A stretch of 64,000 nt of DNA, taken from positions 124,001 through 188,000 of the forward strand of contig NZ_VYVA01000003.1 of assembly GCF_009193215.1 (NCBI RefSeq), in the 5' to 3' direction. The DNA is from Flavicella marina. Lineage in GTDB: Bacteria; Bacteroidota; Bacteroidia; Flavobacteriales; Flavobacteriaceae. Below the pieces are notes generated by a model. That model was not told the DNA's origin and did not search any database. It worked only from the letters and a program-made list of their open reading frames with translations. The number at the start of each line of letters is the position of its first letter. Position 1 is the first letter of the stretch. A program made the translations under genes and the position numbers. Below, one piece after another: positions 54,151-63,262 of the stretch.

Positions 54151-55617
54151 ATGATTTTTAAAAAACTGTCTTTACGAATACGCATATTTTTATCGATGAT
54201 ATTATTGATATTGTTGACCTACGTGTTAATTGCGTTTATGACAGTTTATCAATACAATGAACAGACTGCTAATTACAACAAACGTAGGTTTGCTAGAAAA
54301 GAGAATGCAACTCGATTGAGTATCAAATACGAACTAGACAATACAAAACATCCATTAGAAACGAGTGAACTTTTTGATTATTTTAAAGAACCGATTTTAG
54401 AAATTGTTAAAGTTCATAAAGTGAATATTAACTTTTACGACCTGAATGGGAAATTGTTGTTAGATTCTAGAGCTATAGCAAATAACGATAGTATTTATGA
54501 TTCTTCTGAGTATTTAAAACCTTATGAATTAAATAAGTTTAAAACTGAAAAAAGATTTGTCGAAGGTAGGGACCTTGATGAAGGTAGAAGACTTCAATCA
54601 TCCTATAGCTACTTGTATAATAAAGCTGGTGTGTTGATTGGTTTTTTGAAGATGCACTACGTGCAAGATAATACAGTTCAAGATAAAAATTTAAATGAGT
54701 TTTTAACAAGGTTGGCTTATGTGTATCTGTTAATGTTTGTGATAGCGATTAGCTTTGCCTATTTTCTATCAAGTTATATTACACGTTCGTTAAAAACAAT
54801 ACTCGAAAAAATTGAAAGGATCGGTAAAACTGGATTGCACAGCGAAAATGAAAAAATTTACATGGGTTCTACGTCAAAAGAAATAAAAAAATTGATTACA
54901 GCCTATAACAATATGATTGATCAATTAGAAGAAGCTGCACGCAAATTGGCTTCTTCTGAAAGAGAACAAGCATGGAGAGAAATGGCAAAACAAGTAGCGC
55001 ATGAAATAAAAAATCCATTAACTCCAATGCGTTTAACAGTGCAAAGTTTTGAAAGAAAATTTGATCCTACCGATCCTGAAATTAAAGATAAATTAAAGGA
55101 GTATAGCGAGAGTTTGATTCAACAAATAGATGTAATGAGCTCTATTGCTACGGCTTTTTCTGATTTTGCAAAAATGCCAAAACAGCATAAGAAAAAAGAA
55201 GAAGTAATCTCTGTCATAAAAGTGGCTCTTGATATTTTTGAAAATGAAAATATCGAGTTTTCAAGCAATTCAGAAGAGGTCTATTTGTTGATAGATAAAG
55301 GACAGCTTATTCGTGTAGTTACGAATTTGGTGAAAAACGCCATACACGCTGTTGAAGATGTCAAACATCCAGTCATTGAGGTGCTATTGCATGATTCTGA
55401 GGGTTATTTTGAAATCAAAGTGAATGACAACGGTAAAGGGATTGCTGAAGAGTTAAAATCTTTGATTTTTGAACCACGATTTACAACAAAGTCAAGTGGA
55501 ATGGGATTAGGATTGGCAATGTCAAAGAAAATTATTGAAATGTACAACGGAACGATTGATTTTGATTCTCAAGTAGACAATGGAACCAAGTTTACGATAA
55601 GAATCCCAAAAGAATAG
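54151..55617 (+). CDS. Sensor histidine kinase (HAMP, NtrY-like)
   Basis: A 488-residue membrane kinase. Two membrane helices (about 13-35 and 185-210) flank a periplasmic sensor domain; a HAMP domain follows. The phosphate-accepting His is H284 in QVAHEIKNPLTPMRLTVQSF, then N box LVKNAIHAVEDV, G1 DNGKGIAEE and G2 GMGLGLAMSKKI. The NPLTPM motif is typical of the NtrY group. No response regulator gene is adjacent, so it is an orphan kinase. Confidence 0.93.
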   Translation: MIFKKLSLRIRIFLSMILLILLTYVLIAFMTVYQYNEQTANYNKRRFARKENATRLSIKYELDNTKHPLETSELFDYFKEPILEIVKVHKVNINFYDLNGKLLLDSRAIANNDSIYDSSEYLKPYELNKFKTEKRFVEGRDLDEGRRLQSSYSYLYNKAGVLIGFLKMHYVQDNTVQDKNLNEFLTRLAYVYLLMFVIAISFAYFLSSYITRSLKTILEKIERIGKTGLHSENEKIYMGSTSKEIKKLITAYNNMIDQLEEAARKLASSEREQAWREMAKQVAHEIKNPLTPMRLTVQSFERKFDPTDPEIKDKLKEYSESLIQQIDVMSSIATAFSDFAKMPKQHKKKEEVISVIKVALDIFENENIEFSSNSEEVYLLIDKGQLIRVVTNLVKNAIHAVEDVKHPVIEVLLHDSEGYFEIKVNDNGKGIAEELKSLIFEPRFTTKSSGMGLGLAMSKKIIEMYNGTIDFDSQVDNGTKFTIRIPKE

Positions 55618-55673
55618 TTTCGAAACCTAAAACTTCTGGTTATATTTATGGAACTATTTTAAAAACTGTTCCT

Positions 55674-56447
55674 ATGGAGTTTCATAATATTTCTATTCAA
55701 GATTTAGGTGGATATGTATCACTCGTGACTATCGAAAGGCCTAAAAAATTAAATGCTTTAAATAAAGAAACGATTGCAGAGCTTCATCAGGTATTTGTTT
55801 CTTTAGAAAATGACGACCAGGTTAGGGTTATTTTGCTTATTGGTTCAGGTGAAAAGGCATTTGTAGCTGGAGCAGATATCGCTGAGTTTGCTTCTTTCAC
55901 TATAGAGCAAGGAAAAGATTTGGCTGAGAAAGGACAAAAAACTTTGTTTGATTTGATAGAGAATTTTTCGAAACCGGTTATTGCCGCGATTAACGGATTT
56001 GCACTTGGTGGAGGTCTTGAGTTGGCCATGGCTTGTCATATTCGATATGCTTCAGAGAATGCAAAAATGGGGTTGCCCGAAGTGTCATTGGGGTTGATTC
56101 CTGGTTACGGAGGGACACAGAGATTGCCGCAGTTGGTTGGGAAAGGAAGAGCAATGGAAATGATACTTACCGGTGGCATGATTTCATCAACTCAGGCACT
56201 TGAATATGGTCTGGTAAATCGTGTAGTTCCACAAGAAGAACTGTTGATCAGCTGTTTGGAAATTGCGAAAAAAATAGTTCAAAATGCACCGAGTTCAGCA
56301 AGTGCAGCTATAAAGGCAATCAACTCAGGTTTTGCTGGCAATGATGGGTATTCAAAAGAAATTACTTTGTTCGGGAGTTGTTTTGGTACTTCAGATTTTA
56401 TCGAAGGTACTACAGCGTTTCTGAATAAAAGGAAGCCAGAATTTTAA
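55674..56447 (+). CDS. Enoyl-CoA hydratase/isomerase family protein
   Basis: A 257-residue crotonase. The oxyanion-hole segments are AFVAGADIAEF and ALGGGLELAMACH; the two catalytic Glu residues are in GGLELAM and MGLPEVSLGLIPGYGGTQRL. It hydrates enoyl-CoA in fatty acid oxidation or a related pathway. It overlaps the convergent HD gene by 4 bp. Confidence 0.94.
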   Translation: MEFHNISIQDLGGYVSLVTIERPKKLNALNKETIAELHQVFVSLENDDQVRVILLIGSGEKAFVAGADIAEFASFTIEQGKDLAEKGQKTLFDLIENFSKPVIAAINGFALGGGLELAMACHIRYASENAKMGLPEVSLGLIPGYGGTQRLPQLVGKGRAMEMILTGGMISSTQALEYGLVNRVVPQEELLISCLEIAKKIVQNAPSSASAAIKAINSGFAGNDGYSKEITLFGSCFGTSDFIEGTTAFLNKRKPEF

Positions 56448-57097
56448 ATTTTTCCTTCCCATTCAGCATAAAATTGTTGCAAATAATCTTCCATAAATTG
56501 ATGTCTTTGTTGCGCGATTTTTTTACCGGTATTGGTATGCATTTTATCTTTTAAGAGCAGTAATTTTTCATAAAAATGATTGATGCTTGGAGCAGTAGAT
56601 TTTTTATAAGTTTCTTTGTCCATTTTTAAATCAGGTGGAATGTTAGGGTTGTAGATTTCTCGGTTTTTAAATCCACCATAATTGAAACATCTTGCAATTC
56701 CTATTGCACCAATGGCATCTAATCTATCTGCATCTTGAACAATATTAAATTCTATTGAGTTCAATTGCGTTTCAAAATTTCCACCTTTAAAAGAAATATT
56801 TTCAATTATTTCTACGATGTGATTGATCATTTCATGCTCTAAGGAAAGTGTTTGAAGGAAGTTTCTAGCTGTTTTTGGCCCAATAGATTCGTCACCATTA
56901 TGAAATTTTGAGTCTGCAATATCATGCAATAATGCGGCAAGTTGCACAACTGTTTGGTCAGCCGTTTCTGATTTGGAAATCAAGATGCTGTTTTTGTAAA
57001 CACGTTCTATGTGAAACCAATCGTGTCCACCTTCAGCATTTTTTAATGTTTCTTTTACAAAAAGAATAGTTTGGTTTATTATTTCGTTTGAATTCAT
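56444..57097 (-). CDS. HD domain phosphohydrolase
   Basis: A 217-residue HD protein with the metal-binding set H in GGHDWFHIERV, HD in LAALLHDIADSKFH and D in VQDADRLDAIGAIG. It may hydrolyse nucleotides or other phosphate esters. No signal peptide. Confidence 0.9.
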   Translation of the reverse strand: MNSNEIINQTILFVKETLKNAEGGHDWFHIERVYKNSILISKSETADQTVVQLAALLHDIADSKFHNGDESIGPKTARNFLQTLSLEHEMINHIVEIIENISFKGGNFETQLNSIEFNIVQDADRLDAIGAIGIARCFNYGGFKNREIYNPNIPPDLKMDKETYKKSTAPSINHFYEKLLLLKDKMHTNTGKKIAQQRHQFMEDYLQQFYAEWEGKI

Positions 57098-57145
57098 ATT
57101 GTAAAATAAAGGAATTCTAACGAAACAGGTGAACTGCCAATATAC

Positions 57146-57153
57146 TATATTTG
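57146..57153 (+). promoter_or_regulatory. -7 element of tsaB (TATATTTG)
   Basis: A full TAnnTTTG match 22 bases before the tsaB start codon. Confidence 0.6.
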
Positions 57154-57175
57154 CAATCTGAAAGAAAAGTACAAT

Positions 57176-57853
57176 ATGTCGTATATCTTAAATTTTGATA
57201 CAGCAACGAAAAACTGCTCAGTAAGTATTGGTAGAAATGGAGAGATGGTGGCTTTCGAAGAAGTGAACACAGAAAATTATTCGCATAGCGAAAAATTGCA
57301 TTTGTTTGTTGAAAACGTTTTGCAAAAAGCACAAATTGAATTCTCTGATTTAGCTGCCGTTTGTGTGGGTAAAGGTCCAGGTTCGTATACAGGTTTGAGG
57401 ATAGGTGTGTCGGCCGCAAAAGGTATTTGTTTTGCTTTAGATATTCCTTTAATTTCGTTAGAAAGCTTAGAGATTTTGGCAAATTCAATAACAATAAATG
57501 AAGGCGTGGTCATTCCAATGTTAGACGCTAGAAGGTTGGAGGTTTTTAGTGCTGTTTTTGACAAAAACGGACTGCAAATTAGAGGTACGAAGGCTGAGGT
57601 TCTCGATGAAAATTCATATGATGATTATTTAAGTAGTGATAAAGTATATTTTGTTGGTGATGCAGTCAAAAAGACAAAAGATATCATTATTCATAAAAAC
57701 GCCATTTTTATTGAAAGTAAATTTCCTTCAGCTCTAGATATGGTTACTCTATCAGAAAAAAAATATAAGAATGCTGTTTTTGAAGACGTTGCGTATTTTG
57801 AGCCTTACTACTTGAAAGATTTTGTTGGTGTTAAACCCAAAAAACGCATTTAG
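57176..57853 (+). CDS. tsaB: tRNA threonylcarbamoyladenosine biosynthesis protein TsaB
   Basis: A 225-residue ASKHA-fold protein (ILNFDTATKNCSVSIG, VCVGKGPGSYTGLRIG, ISLESLEILANS, PMLDARRLEVFSA). It works with TsaD and TsaE in the t6A modification of tRNAs. Confidence 0.95.
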   Translation: MSYILNFDTATKNCSVSIGRNGEMVAFEEVNTENYSHSEKLHLFVENVLQKAQIEFSDLAAVCVGKGPGSYTGLRIGVSAAKGICFALDIPLISLESLEILANSITINEGVVIPMLDARRLEVFSAVFDKNGLQIRGTKAEVLDENSYDDYLSSDKVYFVGDAVKKTKDIIIHKNAIFIESKFPSALDMVTLSEKKYKNAVFEDVAYFEPYYLKDFVGVKPKKRI

Positions 57854-57870
57854 CACTCTTCTTTTTGTTG

Positions 57871-57903
57871 TTGTTTATTTGTGCATAACATATGTTAACT
57901 TTG
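57871..57903 (+). promoter_or_regulatory. Promoter of the polysaccharide export genes
   Basis: TTG at 57871, 22 bases, then TAACTTTG at 57896-57903. Its position inside the 5' extension of the frame supports the start at 58003. Confidence 0.6.
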
Positions 57904-58002
57904 GCTAGGTTTGTTCGGGTTAATTTATGTATTTTTAGCGTTTTAAAAATAAACAATATTTGCTTCAATAAAACGTTTAGAAGTAGTAACCAAACTTATC
58001 TT

Positions 58003-60426
58003 ATGAAATATTGGATTTATTCAGTGCTAATAGCCTTTACATTGGTAGTCAGCCAGTCTACATATGCTCAAGAGTTGTCTTCAGCTAAAATGGAGAAAAT
58101 GGATGTTGATAATTTGTCTGACGAGCAAATAAAAGCTTATTGGGAACAAGCGCAAGCACAAGGGTATACAATGTCTCAGTTAGAAGTGTTGGCGCAAGCA
58201 AAAGGTATGTCCTCTGTAGAAATTGCAAAATTAAAAGAACGTATCAGAGAAGTAAGTTTGTTGTCAGATGTTCCTGATACTGAAAATCAAACTTCTGAAG
58301 ATTTTATGTTGGATCAAAATGTAGATCCTTTTGGTTTGATAGGTTTGGAAAATGAGGCTTTAAAAGAAAAGAGCTTGTTGTTCGGGTATGATTTTTTTAA
58401 CAATCCAAATATTTCTTTCGAACCCAATTTAAATTTGGCTACTCCTGAAACCTATCAGGTGGGGCCTGGAGATGAATTGTTGATTGATATTTGGGGAGCA
58501 GCTGAAAATTCTTACCGAAAAAAAGTTGATAAAAGAGGAGCGATAAATATAGAGAGCATTGGTCCGGTTTATGTAAATGGCTTGGAAATTCAAAAAGCAA
58601 AATCCAAGATTGTTTCTTATTTGAAAAAGATCTACAGTGGTATTAGTGCTGCGCCAACGAGTTACAATAAAGTTTATGCTGAGGTGTCTTTGGTTGGTAT
58701 TCGTACGATTCAAGTAAATATTATCGGTGAAATCAAAGTTCCAGGTACTTATTCTTTAAACGCCATGTCTTCGGTTTTAAATGCCTTATATGCCGCAGGA
58801 GGCCCTACAGAAAACGGAACGTTTAGAACTGTACAGTTGTTTAGAAAAGGAAAGTTGCATTCAGAATTAGATATTTACCAATACCTGACTAAAGGTTCTC
58901 AGAAAGGAAATGAGTTTTTAAAAGATAAAGACGTCATCATTGTAAAGCCTTATTTGAGTAAGGTATCGGTTACCGGTTTTGTAAAAAGACCGGGGATCTA
59001 CGAATTAAAGCCAAAAGAATCGATAAACGAATTGGTAGATTATTTTAGTGGATTTTCTGCTGAAGCTTACAAAGAAAGATTGCTTGTTGAGCGTGTGAAT
59101 GGGAGTCAGCGAGAAGTGCTTGAAATTGATATGAAAAGTCAAGAAAAATTTCTTTTACAAGATGGTGATAGCATAGATGTTAAAAGAATTACCGACAGGT
59201 ATATCAATCGCGTAAGTATCAATGGTGCCGTATATAGAGAAGGTAATTATCAATTAACTGATAGTTTACGCTTGTCTGAATTGATAGAAAAAGCAGATGG
59301 AGTAAAAGAAGCTGTGTTTTTAGATAGAGGTTTGATTTATAGAACTATCGATGATGTAGATGAAGAAGTTATCCCATTTTCTATCAAAGATGTGTTGAAC
59401 AAAACGCAAGATGTTGTTTTGAAGCGAGAAGATAGTATTCATATTTTTGATAAATATTCATTAAAAGAGGAGTATACAGTGGCGATTAACGGTGCTGTAA
59501 ATGAGCCCTTGACTACTGAGTTTCGTCATAAAATGAATATTGAAGATTTGATATTAATGGCTGGAGGATATAAAGAAGGAGCTGATCCGAGTGTGATTGA
59601 TGTTTCAAGAAGAGTAATTGATACTAGTTTTTCTACATTAAGTGAGAATATCAAGAGATCAAGTACTATTTCTTTGAGTTTAGATAGTGTAGAGACTTTT
59701 TATTTGGAGCCTTTTGATGAGGTTTCGGTTCGTTATTTAAAAGGATATAGTAAAAAAATTGATGCATCAGTTGAAGGTGAAGTTGTATATCCTGGACGTT
59801 ATGCAATTACTGATAAGGATGAGCGAATATCTGATTTGATTGAAAAATCAGGTGGATTTACGCCATATGCCTATGTCGAGGGAGCTACTTTGATACGAAG
59901 AACGACAAAAGCAACAGATAAAGAGCAGTTAGAGTTGTTACAAAGTTTGATTGTAAAAGATTCTTTGGGAATTGATGTTACTGAGAAGACCGAGTATATG
60001 ATTGGAATTGACTTGAAGAAGATACTTGAAGACAAAGGGAAAAAATCCAAATACGATTTAATTTTAAGAGAAGGTGATGTTTTGGTAGTCCCGTCACAAA
60101 AGCAGACGGTTGCGGTTCAAGGTGAAGTTTTGCGTCCTTCATTGATTCGATTCGATAAGTCAAAATCTTTGAAAGAATACATAAATAATTCGGGTGGGTT
60201 TTCTGAAAATGCAAAAAAGAGCAAGACCTATGTCGTATACGCAAATGGAGATGTGAAAAGTACCAAACGTTTTTTATGGATTAAAAATTACCCGGATTTA
60301 GAACCTGGAGCAATTGTATTGGTTCCGAAACGAGAACCAAGAAAGAAAATGACGGCAGGTGAAATTATTGGTATTAGTTCTGCACTGTTGAGTTTGGCAT
60401 TGTTAGTTCAACAAATTAGTAAGTAG
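58003..60426 (+). CDS. SLBB-domain polysaccharide export protein (Wza-like)
   Basis: An 807-residue protein when started at MKYWIYSVLIAFTLV, which begins a good signal peptide (cleavage near STYAQE); the frame is open to 57892, but a promoter lies there. Residues about 145-235 form a Poly_export domain (TYQVGPGDELLIDIWG). Several SLBB domains follow (for example VNIIGEIKVPGTYSLNAMSS, VSVTGFVKRPGIYELKP, VSINGAVYREGNYQL). A hydrophobic helix (IIGISSALLSLALLVQQI) closes it. It would form the outer-membrane part of a polysaccharide export channel. Confidence 0.92.
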   Translation: MKYWIYSVLIAFTLVVSQSTYAQELSSAKMEKMDVDNLSDEQIKAYWEQAQAQGYTMSQLEVLAQAKGMSSVEIAKLKERIREVSLLSDVPDTENQTSEDFMLDQNVDPFGLIGLENEALKEKSLLFGYDFFNNPNISFEPNLNLATPETYQVGPGDELLIDIWGAAENSYRKKVDKRGAINIESIGPVYVNGLEIQKAKSKIVSYLKKIYSGISAAPTSYNKVYAEVSLVGIRTIQVNIIGEIKVPGTYSLNAMSSVLNALYAAGGPTENGTFRTVQLFRKGKLHSELDIYQYLTKGSQKGNEFLKDKDVIIVKPYLSKVSVTGFVKRPGIYELKPKESINELVDYFSGFSAEAYKERLLVERVNGSQREVLEIDMKSQEKFLLQDGDSIDVKRITDRYINRVSINGAVYREGNYQLTDSLRLSELIEKADGVKEAVFLDRGLIYRTIDDVDEEVIPFSIKDVLNKTQDVVLKREDSIHIFDKYSLKEEYTVAINGAVNEPLTTEFRHKMNIEDLILMAGGYKEGADPSVIDVSRRVIDTSFSTLSENIKRSSTISLSLDSVETFYLEPFDEVSVRYLKGYSKKIDASVEGEVVYPGRYAITDKDERISDLIEKSGGFTPYAYVEGATLIRRTTKATDKEQLELLQSLIVKDSLGIDVTEKTEYMIGIDLKKILEDKGKKSKYDLILREGDVLVVPSQKQTVAVQGEVLRPSLIRFDKSKSLKEYINNSGGFSENAKKSKTYVVYANGDVKSTKRFLWIKNYPDLEPGAIVLVPKREPRKKMTAGEIIGISSALLSLALLVQQISK

Positions 60427-60429
60427 GTT

Positions 60430-61530
60430 ATGAGTCAAGATGTAAAAAATACAATAAGAGAACAAGACGAAATTGACTTGATGTCCTTGGTGAAAACAAT
60501 TTGGAGTGGACGTAAAACTATTATAAAAACTACCCTCATATTTATGTTGTTGGGTTTGTTTATTGCTATTTTTTCTGAGAAGGAATATACAGCATCGACT
60601 ACTTTTGTTACCCAAGATGCAGAATCAAAAATAGGAGGTAGTATCGGAGGCTTGGCTGCAATGGCTGGAATAAATTTAGGTGGTATGGGGTCTAATTCTG
60701 AGATATCCCCAATTCACTATCCTAAAATCATGGAAAATATTGGTTTTCAGTTGGATGTTCTAAAAGCTCCGTTGTCATTTGTGGAAGAAAAGAATGATGT
60801 TAGTTTCGAAAATTATTATCAACATATATACAAACCCAGTTTACTAGGGGTAATCTATAAATATACGATTGGTTTGCCTAGATTGTTAATCAGCTATCTA
60901 AAAGGTGGAAAAGAAAAGGTTGAGGATTTAAATAAATTAACTATTGATGAATTGATCGAAGTGTCAGAAGAACAAAATCTTTTGTTGAAAAGGCTCTCAA
61001 AGCAATTGTTGTTGCAGGTAAATGAAAATGATGGTTATATTACAATTGAAGCCAATATGCCGCAAGCAAAACCAGCTGCACAATTGGTGAAACATGCTCA
61101 AGAATTGTTACAGAACTTTATCATTGAATCTAAAATAAAGAAAGCCACAGAGCAACTAGATTATATTAAAGAGAGATATGAAATAGTTGAGCAAAAATTT
61201 ATTGAAGTCCAATTAAAATTAGCAAAATTTGAGGATAAAAATAAGTATGTAAACACAGCAATGAGTAAAATAGAATTACAAACGATACAAGATGAGTATA
61301 ATTTGGTGTATTCAGTCTATACTGAGTTAGCAAAGCAATTAGAAGCACAATACTTGCAAATTACAAAAGATACTCCTGTTTTTACAATTTTAAAACCTGT
61401 AACGGTGCCTGTTGAAAGGTCTAAACCTAAGAGAGGTTTGATTTTAGTTAGTTGGGTTTTATTGGGGGTGATAGTAGGTGTAATTCTAGTGATAACAGAA
61501 AGAATAATCAAAAAAAACATTAAAGAATAA
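60430..61530 (+). CDS. Wzz/chain-length determinant-like inner-membrane protein
   Basis: A 366-residue protein with two membrane helices (about residues 38-57 and 340-358) around a coiled-coil-rich periplasmic domain (QLDYIKERYEIVEQKFIEVQ). The proline-rich segment PVTVPVERSKPKRG before the last helix is typical of Wzz proteins. It lacks a cytoplasmic kinase domain. It starts 3 bp after the export gene. Confidence 0.9.
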   Translation: MSQDVKNTIREQDEIDLMSLVKTIWSGRKTIIKTTLIFMLLGLFIAIFSEKEYTASTTFVTQDAESKIGGSIGGLAAMAGINLGGMGSNSEISPIHYPKIMENIGFQLDVLKAPLSFVEEKNDVSFENYYQHIYKPSLLGVIYKYTIGLPRLLISYLKGGKEKVEDLNKLTIDELIEVSEEQNLLLKRLSKQLLLQVNENDGYITIEANMPQAKPAAQLVKHAQELLQNFIIESKIKKATEQLDYIKERYEIVEQKFIEVQLKLAKFEDKNKYVNTAMSKIELQTIQDEYNLVYSVYTELAKQLEAQYLQITKDTPVFTILKPVTVPVERSKPKRGLILVSWVLLGVIVGVILVITERIIKKNIKE

Positions 61531-61534
61531 TGGG

Positions 61535-62566
61535 ATGTTAGATTTAAATGGAAAATCAATTTTAATAACAGGAGGAACTGGGTCATTTGGGAAAATGTTT
61601 ACTAAATTAATTTTGGAAAGGAATCCAGGTGTGAAGCGTTTGGTTATTTTATCTAGAGATGAACAAAAGCATTTTCAAATGTCTCAGGAGTTTCCTGAGG
61701 ATGTATTTCCAGCGATTCGATATTTTATTGGAGATGTAAGAGATAAGTCTAGGCTTGTTCGTGCATTTGAAGGAATCGATATCGTAATTCATGCAGCTGC
61801 TATGAAGCATGTTCATTTGGCGGAATACAATCCAATGGAATGTGTGAAGACCAATATTAACGGAGCTGAAAATGTAATTGAAGCTGCGTTGGAATGTGGA
61901 GTTAAAGATGTCGTAGCTTTATCAACTGATAAAGCCGCAGCACCAATTAATTTATATGGTGCTACCAAGCTAGCTTCGGATAAATTGTTCATTGCCGCTA
62001 ATAACATAAAAGGAACTCGGAAAATTAAATTTTCTGTTGTTCGGTATGGTAATGTGATGGGTTCCAACGGTTCTGTAATGCCATTTTTTCTTAAAAAGAA
62101 GAAAAACTGTGAGGAGTTTCTTCCAATAACAGATGAAAAAATGACAAGATTCAATATATCCCTTGAAGATGGTTGTGCGATGGTCTTTTATGCTATAGAA
62201 AAAGCATGGGGAGGCGAGGTGTTCGTCCCTAAAATTCCTTCATATAGAATTCCAGATGTTGCAAAAGCCATTGCACCTGAAATGAAGCAGAAGGTAATAG
62301 GTATTAGACCTGGAGAGAAGTTACATGAAGAAATGATCACTGCATCCGACTCTTATAATACTGTTGATTTAGGTAAATACTATGCAATTTTACCTCAAAA
62401 GTCACCATATTCTCAATATACAAAAGAGGATTATAAAAGGGAGTTTAAGGGTGTTGATGTCCCTGAGGGATTTTCATATGATTCTGGAAATAACACTGAT
62501 TGGGAATCGGTTGAATCCCTCAGACAATTAGTTATTGATCATGTAGATGCCAATTTTAAAGTGTAG
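61535..62566 (+). CDS. pseB: UDP-GlcNAc 4,6-dehydratase (inverting), PseB-like
   Basis: A 343-residue SDR enzyme. The nucleotide loop is ITGGTGSFGKMF, the active region reads ALSTDKAAAPINLYGATKLASDKL (YxxxK), and the closing motif IRPGEKLHEEMI is typical of PseB/FlaA1. It makes the first intermediate in pseudaminic acid synthesis. It is 4 bp after the Wzz-like gene. Confidence 0.92.
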   Translation: MLDLNGKSILITGGTGSFGKMFTKLILERNPGVKRLVILSRDEQKHFQMSQEFPEDVFPAIRYFIGDVRDKSRLVRAFEGIDIVIHAAAMKHVHLAEYNPMECVKTNINGAENVIEAALECGVKDVVALSTDKAAAPINLYGATKLASDKLFIAANNIKGTRKIKFSVVRYGNVMGSNGSVMPFFLKKKKNCEEFLPITDEKMTRFNISLEDGCAMVFYAIEKAWGGEVFVPKIPSYRIPDVAKAIAPEMKQKVIGIRPGEKLHEEMITASDSYNTVDLGKYYAILPQKSPYSQYTKEDYKREFKGVDVPEGFSYDSGNNTDWESVESLRQLVIDHVDANFKV

Positions 62567-62569
62567 CTT

Positions 62570-63262
62570 ATGTCTAAAATTGCAATTATACCTGCTAGGG
62601 GTGGCAGCAAACGTATTCCTAGGAAAAATATTAAGTCTTTTCTGGGAAAGCCAATTATTGCTTATTCGATAGAAAGTGCTATTAAGTGTGGATTATTTGA
62701 TGAAGTTATGGTGTCTACCGACGATAAAGAGATTGCTAGGGTTGCTCGTGAATATGGCGCCGTAGTTCCGTTTTTTAGAACGGTAAAAAATTCAAATGAT
62801 TTTGCCACAACAGTTGATGTTATTGCTGAAGTTATAACTGAATATAAAAACATAGGAAAAGAGTTTTGTTATGCATGTTGTATTTATCCGTGTGCCCCAT
62901 TTGTAACTGATATAAGGTTACAAGAAAGTTTTTCTAAATTAGAAAAACACAATTATGACTGTGTATTCCCAATAGTACGTTTCAGTTTTCCTATTCAAAG
63001 AGCTGTGAAGATTAATACTAACGGAATGATTGAAATGTTCGAACCAAGATATATGCAAACTCGCTCGCAGGACTTGGAATCTTCGTTTCATGATGTTGGC
63101 CAGTTTTATTTTTTTAAAGTAGATAAAATTATTGAAGCGGAAAAGTTATGGACAAATAACACTAGTTTTATTGAGTTGACACAATTAGAATCTCAAGATA
63201 TTGACCATATTTCTGATTGGGAATTAGCAGAAATGAAGTATAAAATATTACAAGAAAAATGA
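62570..63262 (+). CDS. pseF: Pseudaminic acid cytidylyltransferase, PseF-like
   Basis: A 230-residue nucleotidyltransferase with the CTP-binding motif IPARGGSKRIPRKNI, the VSTDDKEIA segment and the base-binding VRFSFPIQRAVK. It activates pseudaminic acid with CMP. A closely related CMP-legionaminic acid role is possible. It overlaps the next gene by 4 bp. Confidence 0.9.
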   Translation: MSKIAIIPARGGSKRIPRKNIKSFLGKPIIAYSIESAIKCGLFDEVMVSTDDKEIARVAREYGAVVPFFRTVKNSNDFATTVDVIAEVITEYKNIGKEFCYACCIYPCAPFVTDIRLQESFSKLEKHNYDCVFPIVRFSFPIQRAVKINTNGMIEMFEPRYMQTRSQDLESSFHDVGQFYFFKVDKIIEAEKLWTNNTSFIELTQLESQDIDHISDWELAEMKYKILQEK

